A stretch of 32,622 nt of DNA from Oscillospiraceae bacterium (GTDB taxonomy: Bacteria; Bacillota; Clostridia; Oscillospirales; Oscillospiraceae), in the NCBI GenBank assembly GCA_015067945.1, contig SVLM01000021.1, positions 1-32,622 on the forward strand. The letters run 5' to 3'. Of the stretch, positions 7,796 through 14,622 are shown in pieces. A program made the position numbers and the translations under genes. The notes beneath the pieces are model-generated. The model ran no database searches. It saw nothing but the letters and a program-made list of their open reading frames with translations, and was not told where the DNA came from. Position 1 is the first letter of the stretch. Each line of letters begins with the position of its first letter.

Positions 7796-7824
7796 TTGAA
7801 AACCGAAAATTAGTCCTGTATAAT
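7796..7824 (+). promoter_or_regulatory. Plus-strand sigma-A promoter of the candidate small RNA
   Basis: TTGAAA (7796-7801), a 17-base spacer and TATAAT (7819-7824) form a near-consensus promoter. No plus-strand ORF follows; transcription from about 7831 would run through several hairpins to an intrinsic terminator at 7967-7997. Confidence 0.7.
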
Positions 7825-7856
7825 ACACTTGTGCTTGGTAAGGCATAATTTATTAC

Positions 7857-7885
7857 ATTATACACGATTTACGCGGTTTTGTATA
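7857..7885 (-). promoter_or_regulatory. Candidate promoter for mtaB
   Basis: On the minus strand TATACA (7885-7880), a 17-base spacer and TATAAT (7862-7857) could drive mtaB with a leader of about 110 bases. The -35 is only 4 of 6 to consensus. It lies inside the first hairpin of the candidate small RNA on the opposite strand. Confidence 0.4.
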
Positions 7886-7966
7886 GTGTAAATGGAAAAA
7901 GGCCCGGAGAGTTTTTGTTCCTCCTCGCCCGGGCCTTTTCCTCCTTAATTTCGGCTCTTTGAGCAT

Positions 7967-7997
7967 CGTCCCGGGAATACCCGGGGCGGTTTTTTTA
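7967..7997 (+). terminator. Intrinsic terminator of the candidate small RNA
   Basis: CGTCCCGGG (7967-7975) pairs with CCCGGGGCG (7980-7988) around the loop AATA, followed by an eight-T run at 7990-7997 on the plus strand. The orientation fits plus-strand transcription only, and there is no plus-strand gene upstream except the candidate small RNA. Confidence 0.7.
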
Positions 7998-8005
7998 TTT
8001 CCTTT

Positions 8006-8109
8006 TGTCATCCTGAGCGAGCGTAGCGAGTCGAAGGATCCGTTCTCTTGTATATAGGAGTACGGATTCTTCGATTTCGCAGCCTGCGGCTGCTACGCTC
8101 AGAATGACA
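8006..8109. repeat. Dispersed palindromic repeat, family A (copy 2)
   Basis: TGTCATCCTGAGCGAGCG...GAAGGATCCG and ACGGATTCTTCGATTTCGC...GCTCAGAATGACA are inverted ends around TATATAGGAG. It lies directly downstream, in gene direction, of the terminator hairpin at 8114-8144. Confidence 0.75.
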
Positions 8110-8113
8110 TAAA

Positions 8114-8144
8114 ACCGGCACTGCCTTTGTGGGGCAGTGCCGGT
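8114..8144 (-). terminator. Intrinsic terminator after the amylase operon
   Basis: ACCGGCACTGCC (8114-8125) and GGCAGTGCCGGT (8133-8144) are perfectly complementary. Read on the minus strand the hairpin follows the stop of the small Cys-rich gene by four bases and runs into TTTTATGTC, a weak T-tract. Confidence 0.75.
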
Positions 8145-8148
8145 AAAA

Positions 8149-8313
8149 TTATATCTTTTCCGCGATGGACTTGGCGATGGTGCAGTTTTGCTCGTAGGGA
8201 CAATTTCCGTAGCTGCAATCCACGAAAATCTCACCGTTTTCCAGCTCTACCGTCACCATGCGGCTTTGATCCTGGGTGCGGCAGTAGCCGGTCAGAATAT
8301 ACTCTTCGTTCAT
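8149..8313 (-). CDS. Small Cys-rich protein of unknown function, coupled to the amylase gene
   Basis: The 54-residue ORF starts at an ATG that overlaps the amylase stop as ATGA (8313-8310), the classic sign of translational coupling; an alternative start 21 bases earlier lies inside the amylase gene. It is acidic and has four cysteines: one in TGYCRTQ and three in DCSYGNCPYEQNC near the C-terminus, a pattern suggesting metal or cluster binding. There is no signal peptide or membrane segment. I do not recognise a characterised family, although small proteins with a CSYGNCPYxxxC motif seem familiar from Clostridia. It is followed directly by a strong terminator, which supports a real gene end. 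Its position suggests a role near carbohydrate metabolism, but that is only context. Confidence 0.7.
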   Translation of the reverse strand: MNEEYILTGYCRTQDQSRMVTVELENGEIFVDCSYGNCPYEQNCTIAKSIAEKI

Positions 8314-10157
8314 GCCTCTTCCTCCAGAATGCACACGCCCATGGGGGAAATTGTCAGCCAGTTGGGAGCAACAGTCCGCAGATTATGCCCCAGCAGGATC
8401 TTGCCGGAGGGCACATCCCAGGTGTCGCAGCTGCGGTTGATATACACCCGGACCGTTTTGCCGCCGTAGGTTCTGGTAAAGCCGATCCGTTGGTCGCCAG
8501 CCTGGAAGAACCGGATATCGCCCAGCCGCAGCGGCTCGCTGTCCTTGTGCAAGCGACCCAATGCCTTGAAAAACTCCAGCAGAGTCTGATTTTCCCTGCC
8601 CCAGGGATAGGGACGGCGGTTGAAGGGATCCTTGCCGCCCTCCATGGCGGCTTCATCGCCATAGTACAGACTGGGACTGCCGGGCAGGGTGTACTGCAGG
8701 CAGGCCGCCAGGGTCAGCCGATCCACCGCCACCGCATACTGCTGCTGGGACAGCTTACGCTTGGAAAGCTCCTCCCGTCCGCCATCAAAATCGTCCACCA
8801 ATGCCGTCAGGATCCGGGGCGTATCATGGGTGCCCAGCAGGTTCATATTGCTTAAGAAAACCTCGGTCGGATAATTCTCCGCGATGGTCATGACCACATT
8901 TTCCAAATTCCGTCCGTCATCCCGCTCCCGGAGGAAGTTGATGATGGCGGTGCGGAAGGGATAGTTCATGGCACTGTCCAGCGTGCCATCCACAAAATAC
9001 CGCCGGCGAATGCCGTAAGCAGTCTTGTTGGAGGCATCCTCCCAAACCTCACCCACCAGCAGGGCATCGGGTTTTAGCTTCCGCAGGTGCTTTTTGAGGA
9101 TATCCATAAATTCGTTGGGCAGCTCATCCGCCACGTCCAGACGGAAACCGTCGGCACCGGCCTTGATCCAGTGCTCCAGTACGCTGTTCTTGCCGGTGAT
9201 AATATACTCGATGAAAGATTTTTCCATCTTCTTCACCGTGGGCAGGGTATCAAAATCCCACCAGGCATTGTAGCGGTCCGGCCACTGTTTGAAGGTATAC
9301 CAATGGTAGTACGGGGAATTTTGGGAATTATAGGCACCGTTTCCACCGAAATTCCGGTTCTTGTCGAAGTACAGACTGTCCGAACCGGTGTGGGAGTACA
9401 CACCGTCCAAAATCACCTTGATGCCCAGCTTGTGGGCGGCATCACACAGAGCGGTAAAATCCGCCATGGTTCCCAGCATGGGATCCGGTGTCTTATAGTC
9501 GCCGGTATCGTAGCGATGGGAGGAAAAGCTCTTGCTGATGGGGTTCAGGTACAGAATGGTTGTTCCCAAAGAGGCAATATACGGAAGCTTTTCCATAATG
9601 CCGCGGAAATTGCCGCCATAAAAATCGTTGTTCAGCACCATGCCCTCCGGCGTGGGCTTCCAATCTACTTCCTCGTCCCAGCTTTCGTGGACGGTGTAGG
9701 GCTCCAGCTTGCCGGTCAGGTCACACTTGCCGGACTTGTGAAAACGGTCGGGGAAGACCTGATAGAACAGGGCACCCTTGGCCCAATCCGGGGTATGAAA
9801 ATCCGCCGGTACACAGGTGACCTGCCACAGATCACCGGCCTCCATATTGGTGTCGTTGCCGTATTTATACAGATCAAAACCGCCGGTACGGGTGGTGATC
9901 CGGAAGCCATAGAAATACAGACCGGGCTTTTCAAAGCAGAATTTTCCCACATACTGCTCATAAGCACCCTTCTTGAACTGGAAGGTCATAGGCACGATCA
10001 TGGCCGGTCTGTGATCTTCATTTAAGATCTCGCACTGCACCGCCGTAGCTTGCACCGTGGCAGGAATGTGAATCCGCAGGGTGCATTCCTGACCGGGGAT
10101 CAGGGTGCCGAAGGGTTCTTTAAACTGAGGATCCTTGCTGTTAAACAGAATACGCAT
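8310..10157 (-). CDS. GH13 alpha-amylase family glycosidase, neopullulanase-like
   Basis: This enzyme would hydrolyse alpha-glucosidic bonds in malto-oligosaccharides or pullulan-type glycans. The 615 residues comprise an N-terminal beta-sandwich (about 1-115), a GH13 TIM barrel, and a C-terminal beta domain. The four conserved regions are present: DGVYSHTG (251-258), GFRLDVADE with nucleophile D341, LLVGEVWED with acid/base E370, and GTHDTPR with H444-D445. FYQVFPDRF (131-139) is typical of the cyclomaltodextrinase and neopullulanase branch. No signal peptide is visible, so it is probably cytoplasmic and acts on imported oligosaccharides. AGGAG lies upstream of the ATG, and a promoter is seen at 10189-10217. 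The small Cys-rich gene is coupled at its 3' end. Confidence 0.93.
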   Translation of the reverse strand: MRILFNSKDPQFKEPFGTLIPGQECTLRIHIPATVQATAVQCEILNEDHRPAMIVPMTFQFKKGAYEQYVGKFCFEKPGLYFYGFRITTRTGGFDLYKYGNDTNMEAGDLWQVTCVPADFHTPDWAKGALFYQVFPDRFHKSGKCDLTGKLEPYTVHESWDEEVDWKPTPEGMVLNNDFYGGNFRGIMEKLPYIASLGTTILYLNPISKSFSSHRYDTGDYKTPDPMLGTMADFTALCDAAHKLGIKVILDGVYSHTGSDSLYFDKNRNFGGNGAYNSQNSPYYHWYTFKQWPDRYNAWWDFDTLPTVKKMEKSFIEYIITGKNSVLEHWIKAGADGFRLDVADELPNEFMDILKKHLRKLKPDALLVGEVWEDASNKTAYGIRRRYFVDGTLDSAMNYPFRTAIINFLRERDDGRNLENVVMTIAENYPTEVFLSNMNLLGTHDTPRILTALVDDFDGGREELSKRKLSQQQYAVAVDRLTLAACLQYTLPGSPSLYYGDEAAMEGGKDPFNRRPYPWGRENQTLLEFFKALGRLHKDSEPLRLGDIRFFQAGDQRIGFTRTYGGKTVRVYINRSCDTWDVPSGKILLGHNLRTVAPNWLTISPMGVCILEEEA

Positions 10158-10188
10158 ATGATTCTCCTAAAGGAAATTTTCTTTTGCT

Positions 10189-10217
10189 AATATAGCATAA
10201 ATGGCTCTCTGACGCAA
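10189..10217 (-). promoter_or_regulatory. Promoter of the GH13 amylase operon
   Basis: Minus-strand TTGCGT (10217-10212), a 17-base spacer and TATATT (10194-10189) lie about 35-60 bases before the amylase start. No clear operator or catabolite-repression site was recognised next to it. Confidence 0.5.
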
Positions 10218-10231
10218 GTGGCCGAATCGCT

Positions 10232-10343
10232 TGTCATCCTGAGCGGAGGGCGAAAGCCCGGAGTCGAAGGATCCGCATCTCCTGCACAAAAGAGGACGGA
10301 TTCTTCGACTTCGCAGCCTTTGGCTGCTGCACTCAGAATGACA
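10232..10343. repeat. Dispersed palindromic repeat, family A (copy 3)
   Basis: TGTCATCCTGAGCGGAGGG...GAAGGATCCG and GGACGGATTCTTCGACTTCGC...ACTCAGAATGACA form the two ends. The right end touches the tatD stop codon (TGA, 10346-10344) with no gap. Confidence 0.75.
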
Positions 10344-11108
10344 TCAATCAATCCGATATAGCCGCTTGCCGTTTTCGAAGGTGATGGCCCGGGCTTCTTC
10401 CGGCGTGATTCCACGAATCTCGGCCAGCTTGTCCGCCACATAGACTACCCGGGAGGGGTCATTTCGCTTGCCGCGGAAGGGCTCCGGGGACATATAGGGA
10501 CAGTCGGTTTCCACAACGATCCGCTCCAAGGGGATCGCCTGAGCCGCCTCAATGGCCTTTTTGGCATTTTTGAAGGTCAAAACTCCGGTAAAGCCGATGT
10601 ACCAACCCAAATCCACCAGCTGCCTGGCCATCTCTGCCGAGCCGGAATAGCAGTGAAAGACGCCAGTCACGCCGGGGAATTGCTTCACGATTTCCAGACC
10701 GTCCTGATGGGCCTCCCGCTCGTGGACGATCACCGGCAGGTCAAGCTCTTTTGCCAGCTCCATCTGGGCAATAAAGGCCTTTTTTTGCAGATCCCGGGGG
10801 ATATCCTCATAGTGATAGTCCAAGCCGATTTCTCCGATGGCTTTTACCTTTGGATGCAGTTTACATAACTTTCTATATTCTTCCAGAATTTCATCGCAGA
10901 CCTCGTCGGCAGAATCCGGATGAGAGCCGGCGGCGGCATAGGCAAAATCGTATTTTTCCGCCAGAGCGATGCATTCTCTGGTGGATTGCAAATTGCAGCC
11001 TGCGTTCATCAGCAGGCCAACGCCCTTTCCCGGCAGGGATGCCATCACAGCATCCCGGTCAATATCAAATGCCCGGTCATTCATGTGGGCATGGGTGTCA
11101 AAAACCAT
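10344..11108 (-). CDS. tatD: TatD family metal-dependent hydrolase/DNase
   Basis: TatD proteins are metal-dependent TIM-barrel hydrolases with 3'-5' exonuclease or D-aminoacyl-tRNA deacylase activity. The 254-residue length is standard. Metal ligands appear in order: THAH (H6, H8), the GEIGLDYHY segment, IVHEREAH, FHCYSG and VETDCPY. AAGGAGAAATATA precedes the ATG. The start overlaps the stop of the PPTase gene by one base (TAATG), so the two form a coupled operon from the promoter at 11614-11642. The stop codon abuts a family A repeat. Genomic association of tatD with metG or ksgA, common in Firmicutes, is absent here. Confidence 0.92.
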   Translation of the reverse strand: MVFDTHAHMNDRAFDIDRDAVMASLPGKGVGLLMNAGCNLQSTRECIALAEKYDFAYAAAGSHPDSADEVCDEILEEYRKLCKLHPKVKAIGEIGLDYHYEDIPRDLQKKAFIAQMELAKELDLPVIVHEREAHQDGLEIVKQFPGVTGVFHCYSGSAEMARQLVDLGWYIGFTGVLTFKNAKKAIEAAQAIPLERIVVETDCPYMSPEPFRGKRNDPSRVVYVADKLAEIRGITPEEARAITFENGKRLYRID

Positions 11109-11584
11109 TATATTTCTCCTTCCAAAATTGCCACAAAGCAGCCGTCAATACAGGTGATTCTTGGGTCTTCCGGGTCGAAATCCGTACTTTTCAGCCAATT
11201 GCCGATGCCCCGTCCGGTCAGCTTGGCGTAGGCCTCCTTCAGCACCCACAGCCGCAGCAGGGCAGTGTTTTGATCCGGTGCAAGCCGGAGCCGTTTTTTC
11301 TCCGTTTCTGACAAAAATCGCTCAGCGATCCTGAGGTCAATTTTCCGGTGTTCTTCCTCTGCATCGATACCCACATTTTGCCTGCTTAAGCAGCAAAAAG
11401 CATGGCGATCCGTATGGGAGATCGAAAAATGCCAATTACTCTCTGAAAAGTAGGGTTTTCCCCGGTCTGCGCGAAGAATCTCCGGCATTTCGCTGCCGTT
11501 TTCTTCGAAATACAGATCCGCCAACAGCTCTCTGCCGGCATCGTGACCGGACTGATTTTCAAGCTTTTTCCACTTCAGCTTCAC
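11108..11584 (-). CDS. Sfp-type 4'-phosphopantetheinyl transferase
   Basis: The enzyme moves the phosphopantetheine arm from CoA onto a serine of a carrier protein. The 158 residues are short compared with Sfp (about 220), but the core is there: WHFSISHTDR (51-60), the Mg-binding GIDAEE (72-77, D74 and E76) and WVLKEAYAKLTGRG (113-126) with the catalytic K-E pair. The start codon is GTG, placed by AGGAGGGGTTTC directly upstream; no ATG fits. No NRPS or PKS gene is nearby, so the target may be the fatty-acid ACP, with this protein standing in for AcpS. It is first in an operon with tatD. Confidence 0.88.
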   Translation of the reverse strand: MKLKWKKLENQSGHDAGRELLADLYFEENGSEMPEILRADRGKPYFSESNWHFSISHTDRHAFCCLSRQNVGIDAEEEHRKIDLRIAERFLSETEKKRLRLAPDQNTALLRLWVLKEAYAKLTGRGIGNWLKSTDFDPEDPRITCIDGCFVAILEGEI

Positions 11585-11613
11585 GAAACCCCTCCTTCTC
11601 TGTGTTTGTGAAT

Positions 11614-11642
11614 AGTATACGGCAAAATTCCCCGTCGGTCAA
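11614..11642 (-). promoter_or_regulatory. Promoter of the PPTase-tatD operon
   Basis: Minus-strand TTGACC (11642-11637), a 17-base spacer and TATACT (11619-11614) match the sigma-A consensus at 5 of 6 positions in each box, 30 bases before the GTG start. Confidence 0.75.
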
Positions 11643-11657
11643 TGAAAATTCATTTTT

Positions 11658-11685
11658 GTAGGGGAGGGTCTTGGCCCTCCCCTAC
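11658..11685. repeat. Short palindrome, single-arm family C
   Basis: GTAGGGGAGGGTCTTGGCCC followed by TCCCCTAC is a 28-base near-palindrome equal to one folded arm of the larger family C repeats. Confidence 0.65.
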
Positions 11686-11704
11686 GCAATCATCATTGCA
11701 AGGC

Positions 11705-11728
11705 GTAGGGGCGAGCATCGCTCGTCCG
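11705..11728. repeat. Short palindromic repeat, family D (copy 2)
   Basis: GTAGGGGCGAGCATCGCTCG then TCCGC; compare 160-179. It lies in the divergent gap between the PPTase and U32 genes. Confidence 0.55.
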
Positions 11729-11790
11729 CAAGGCCTTCCGCAACCGTCTCCGCCCCCTTTGAAAATTCTCAGAAAATTCACGGAATGGAC

Positions 11791-11819
11791 TTTATCTCTG
11801 CTCGCATTTGTGCTATAAT
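11791..11819 (+). promoter_or_regulatory. Promoter of the U32 peptidase gene
   Basis: TATAAT (11814-11819) is preceded by TGC, an extended -10. The -35 candidate TTTATC (11791-11796) at 17 bases is weak, which is common with an extended -10. The start codon follows at 11851. Confidence 0.6.
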
Positions 11820-11850
11820 GCAATAGAGTATACCATACAGGAGAAAGACT

Positions 11851-13932
11851 ATGCTGGAACTTCTGGCCCCCGCCGGTTCTATGGAAGCTTTGCGTGCCGC
11901 CGTGCAGAACGGTGCCAACGCAGTTTACCTGGGCTGCGGCAGCTTTAACGCCCGTCAGGGTGCGAAAAATTTCACTCCCCAGATGCTGACCGAGGCGGTC
12001 AAATACTGCCATGTCCGCGGCGTTGCCGTGCATCTGACGTTAAATACCCTGGTTTCCGATCGCGAGACCGGGGATGTTGCCACGCTGATCAAGCAAGCTG
12101 CGTTGAGTGGCGTGGATGCATTCATTGTGCAGGATCTGTCCGTCATTCAGCTGTGCAAGCAGATTGCCCCCCACATTCCCATCCACGGCTCCACCCAAAT
12201 GAGCATCCATTCCCTGCCCGGCGTGTTGATGTGTGCGGCCTGGGGCTTGAGCCGGGTGGTGCTGAGCCGGGAGCTAAGTCGGGATGAGATCCACTATATC
12301 ACCGTCAATTCCCCCATCGAGATCGAGGTTTTTGCCCATGGTGCTCTGTGCATGGGTTATTCCGGTCAGTGCTACCTGTCCGCCGCCATTGGCGGTCGTT
12401 CCGGCAACCGGGGTCGCTGTGCCCAGCCCTGCCGCAAAAGCTATGGCTACGGCCGATGGGAGGAAAAATATCCCTTAAGCCTGAAGGATAACTGTTTGGT
12501 CACCTACCTGCAGGAGCTGCAGAGTATGGGCGTTGCCTCCATTAAGCTGGAGGGTCGGATGAAACGGCCGGAATATGTGGCAGCAGTTACCAATGTCTAC
12601 CGGGCTGCGTTGGATTCAGGTTTGGTGACCCAACCCATGATGGATACCCTTCATGCCGCATTTAACCGTCAAGGATTTACCGACGGTTACTATACCGGAC
12701 AGACCGGTGCCGGAATGTTCGGCATCCGGGAGGACAAATACGACGACAGTAAATGGCTCCAATCTGTCCGCCAAAGCTATGAGACCGCGGAAAACGGCCT
12801 TGTTCCCGTGACCTTCCACGCAGTCATTACCGAAAACGAAACCAAGCTTACCGTTACCGATCCTGAGGGCAGAAGTTGCACCGCCACCGGTGCAAAAGCC
12901 GAAGCCGCCCGGACCACACCCCTGACGGAGGAAACGCTGTCCGACCGGCTGAAAAAGACCGGCGGCACTCCCTTCCGCTGCGATGGGGTCACTGCCGAAA
13001 TCGGTGAGAATCTGACGATTTCCGCCGCAGCCATCAACGGCCTGCGTCGGGATGCCCTGGATCAGCTTCAGGCACTCCGGGCCCGCCGGGAAAAGCCTGC
13101 CCTGGGCAAGGCTAAGCGGATCCCCACCTTCTCCGGTCTCCGGGAGCACCCGGGGCTGACCGTGCAGGTCACAGACCGGGAGCAGATCACCGACAAGCTG
13201 CTGAGGCTCCGGCCCCAGGTGCTGTATGTACCGCTGCACGTGCTGGCTGCAGATCCGGTTTACTGTCACGAGCTGTGCCGCTTGGTAACCGTTGCGGCAG
13301 TGCTGCCCCGAATTGTCCACGACAGTGAGCTGGCTCAACTGAAGGAAAAACTGCGGCTGGTGCGGCAGATGGGCGTCAGGGAAGTGCTGGTGGGTAATTT
13401 AGGCCTGCTGATCCCGGCCCGGGAAATGGGCATGCGGATTCGTGGCGACTTTGGCCTGAATCTGTACAACTCCGGCTCTGTGAACCTGATGAAGGAGCTG
13501 GAGCTGACCAGTGCCACATTGAGCTTTGAAATGACCCTGCCCCAGATTCGGGATGTGAGCAAGGCCGTTCCCTGCGAGATTTTCGCCTATGGCCGGCTGC
13601 CGCTGATGGTTACGGAAAACTGTCTGATCCGGGGTCGTACCGGCCACTGCACCTGCAATTTGGGACTGACCAAGCTGCGGGACAAGACCGGTGCGGAATT
13701 TCCCATTATCAAGGACGGCGAAAAATGCCGCAGCGTGCTGCTCAACAGCAAAAAGCTGAGCTGGCTGGATCGCCAGAGCGATTTGGCACGGCTGGGTTTG
13801 TGGGCTGTTCGCCTGTATTTTACCACGGAAAACGCCAAGGAAGTGGACAATGTGCTGTCCGCGTACCGCAATTCCCCGGCCTTTGACCCGGGTGCCTGCA
13901 CCAGAGGGCTGTACTTACGGGGATTGGAATAA
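11851..13932 (+). CDS. U32 family peptidase, probable RNA hydroxylation factor class
   Basis: The U32 signature is clear: EVFAHGALCMGYSGQCYLS (159-177) followed by GNRGRCAQPCR, which gives cysteines C167, C174, C190 and C194, probable Fe-S ligands. The N-terminus MLELLAPAGSMEALRAAVQN is canonical. The 693-residue length shows the larger form with a C-terminal DUF3656-type region and a second barrel-like half from about residue 430. The family was named for collagenase activity. Better-studied members (TrhP/YegQ, RlhA) are needed for hydroxylation of tRNA U34 or 23S rRNA, and that is the likelier role here given the many RNA-modification genes around. CAGGAGAAAG precedes the ATG. It has its own promoter and is followed by a family C repeat. 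Confidence 0.92.
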   Translation: MLELLAPAGSMEALRAAVQNGANAVYLGCGSFNARQGAKNFTPQMLTEAVKYCHVRGVAVHLTLNTLVSDRETGDVATLIKQAALSGVDAFIVQDLSVIQLCKQIAPHIPIHGSTQMSIHSLPGVLMCAAWGLSRVVLSRELSRDEIHYITVNSPIEIEVFAHGALCMGYSGQCYLSAAIGGRSGNRGRCAQPCRKSYGYGRWEEKYPLSLKDNCLVTYLQELQSMGVASIKLEGRMKRPEYVAAVTNVYRAALDSGLVTQPMMDTLHAAFNRQGFTDGYYTGQTGAGMFGIREDKYDDSKWLQSVRQSYETAENGLVPVTFHAVITENETKLTVTDPEGRSCTATGAKAEAARTTPLTEETLSDRLKKTGGTPFRCDGVTAEIGENLTISAAAINGLRRDALDQLQALRARREKPALGKAKRIPTFSGLREHPGLTVQVTDREQITDKLLRLRPQVLYVPLHVLAADPVYCHELCRLVTVAAVLPRIVHDSELAQLKEKLRLVRQMGVREVLVGNLGLLIPAREMGMRIRGDFGLNLYNSGSVNLMKELELTSATLSFEMTLPQIRDVSKAVPCEIFAYGRLPLMVTENCLIRGRTGHCTCNLGLTKLRDKTGAEFPIIKDGEKCRSVLLNSKKLSWLDRQSDLARLGLWAVRLYFTTENAKEVDNVLSAYRNSPAFDPGACTRGLYLRGLE

Positions 13933-13943
13933 ACGAAAAATCC

Positions 13944-14016
13944 GTAGGGGAGGGTCTTGACCCTCCCAACCACCATTACGCCTAACTATCAAGGGAGGGT
14001 CAAGACCCTCCCCTAC
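13944..14016. repeat. Dispersed palindromic repeat, family C (copy 1)
   Basis: GTAGGGGAGGGTCTTGACCC and its inverted copy ending GACCCTCCCCTAC flank a 25-30 base centre. Each arm is itself palindromic (GGGAGGGTC/GACCCTCCC), so one long or two short hairpins can form. It lies between the U32 gene and maf. Confidence 0.8.
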
Positions 14017-14046
14017 ACCATCGTCTGTAACGAAAGGACTCACATC

Positions 14047-14622
14047 ATGCAGCTGATACTTGCCTCCCAATCTCCCCGCAGAAAAGAATTGCTGGGACTG
14101 TTCCATATTCCCTTCACCGTCCGGGTGGCAGATGTCGACGAAGCCATGGACCCTGCCGGACGACCCTTTGACGAAGTCGCCCGGGTCAGCCGACTGAAGG
14201 CTCAGGCCATCCCCCGGCAAAAGGGCGATGTGATCATCGCCGCGGATACCATCGTGGTCTGCTGTGACCGGATTCTGGGCAAACCCCACAGCGAGGACGA
14301 GGCTGTGGAAATGCTCCGGCTTCTGTCCGGACGGGATCACCAGGTCATGACCGGTGTCACCGTACTGACGGACGAGGACTGCATCACCTTTACCGATGTG
14401 ACGGATATTCACTTCCGGGAGCTGTCCGATTCCGAGATCCGCCGGTATGTAGCCACCGGCGAGCCCATGGATAAAGCCGGTGCCTACGGCATCCAGGGCG
14501 GTGCTGCCCTCTTCGCTGAAAAAATGGTGGGCGATTACTACAATGTTATGGGTCTGCCGGTGTGCAGGCTTTGGATGGCTCTGCAGCAGGCAGTGCCGGA
14601 AATCATGGAGGATATGCAATGA
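14047..14622 (+). CDS. maf: Maf family nucleoside triphosphate pyrophosphatase
   Basis: Maf proteins hydrolyse non-canonical or dTTP/UTP/CTP nucleotides to the monophosphate, and overexpression blocks septation in B. subtilis. The 191 residues include LASQSPRRKELL (5-16), the catalytic AADTIV (65-70, D67), and later KAGAYGIQGG, all diagnostic. A longer frame begins at 13957 inside the family C repeat; the ATG at 14047, with GAAAGGA upstream, starts the conserved sequence and is chosen. Its stop overlaps the mreC start (ATGA), so it opens the cell-shape operon, the same order (maf, then mre) as in B. subtilis, except that mreB is missing between them. Confidence 0.93.
   Translation: MQLILASQSPRRKELLGLFHIPFTVRVADVDEAMDPAGRPFDEVARVSRLKAQAIPRQKGDVIIAADTIVVCCDRILGKPHSEDEAVEMLRLLSGRDHQVMTGVTVLTDEDCITFTDVTDIHFRELSDSEIRRYVATGEPMDKAGAYGIQGGAALFAEKMVGDYYNVMGLPVCRLWMALQQAVPEIMEDMQ

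Larger units (their letters stand above)
7831..7997 (+). ncRNA. Candidate structured small RNA with two CCUCCU motifs
   Basis: Between a strong plus-strand promoter and an intrinsic terminator lies about 167 bases without an ORF but with ordered structure. Hairpin 1 pairs 7853-7863 (TTACATTATAC) with 7881-7891 (GTATAGTGTAA). Hairpin 2 pairs 7897-7907 (AAAAGGCCCGG) with 7929-7939 (CCGGGCCTTTT). A mini-hairpin pairs GCTC and GAGC at 7954-7964, and the terminator hairpin closes the RNA. CCTCCT occurs at 7920-7925 in the loop of hairpin 2 and at 7940-7945 in the linker after it. Exposed C-rich CUCC motifs that pair with Shine-Dalgarno sequences are a known trait of Gram-positive trans-acting small RNAs. 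I do not recognise it as 6S, SRP, tmRNA or RNase P RNA. Promoter and structure are seen; function is inferred. Confidence 0.55.

Noticed and set aside
7831..7997. 6S RNA, SRP RNA or a riboswitch for mtaB
   Set aside because: The ends do not pair as in 6S RNA, the SRP tetraloop region (GGAAGGAAGCAGC type) is absent, and the RNA runs away from mtaB on the opposite strand.
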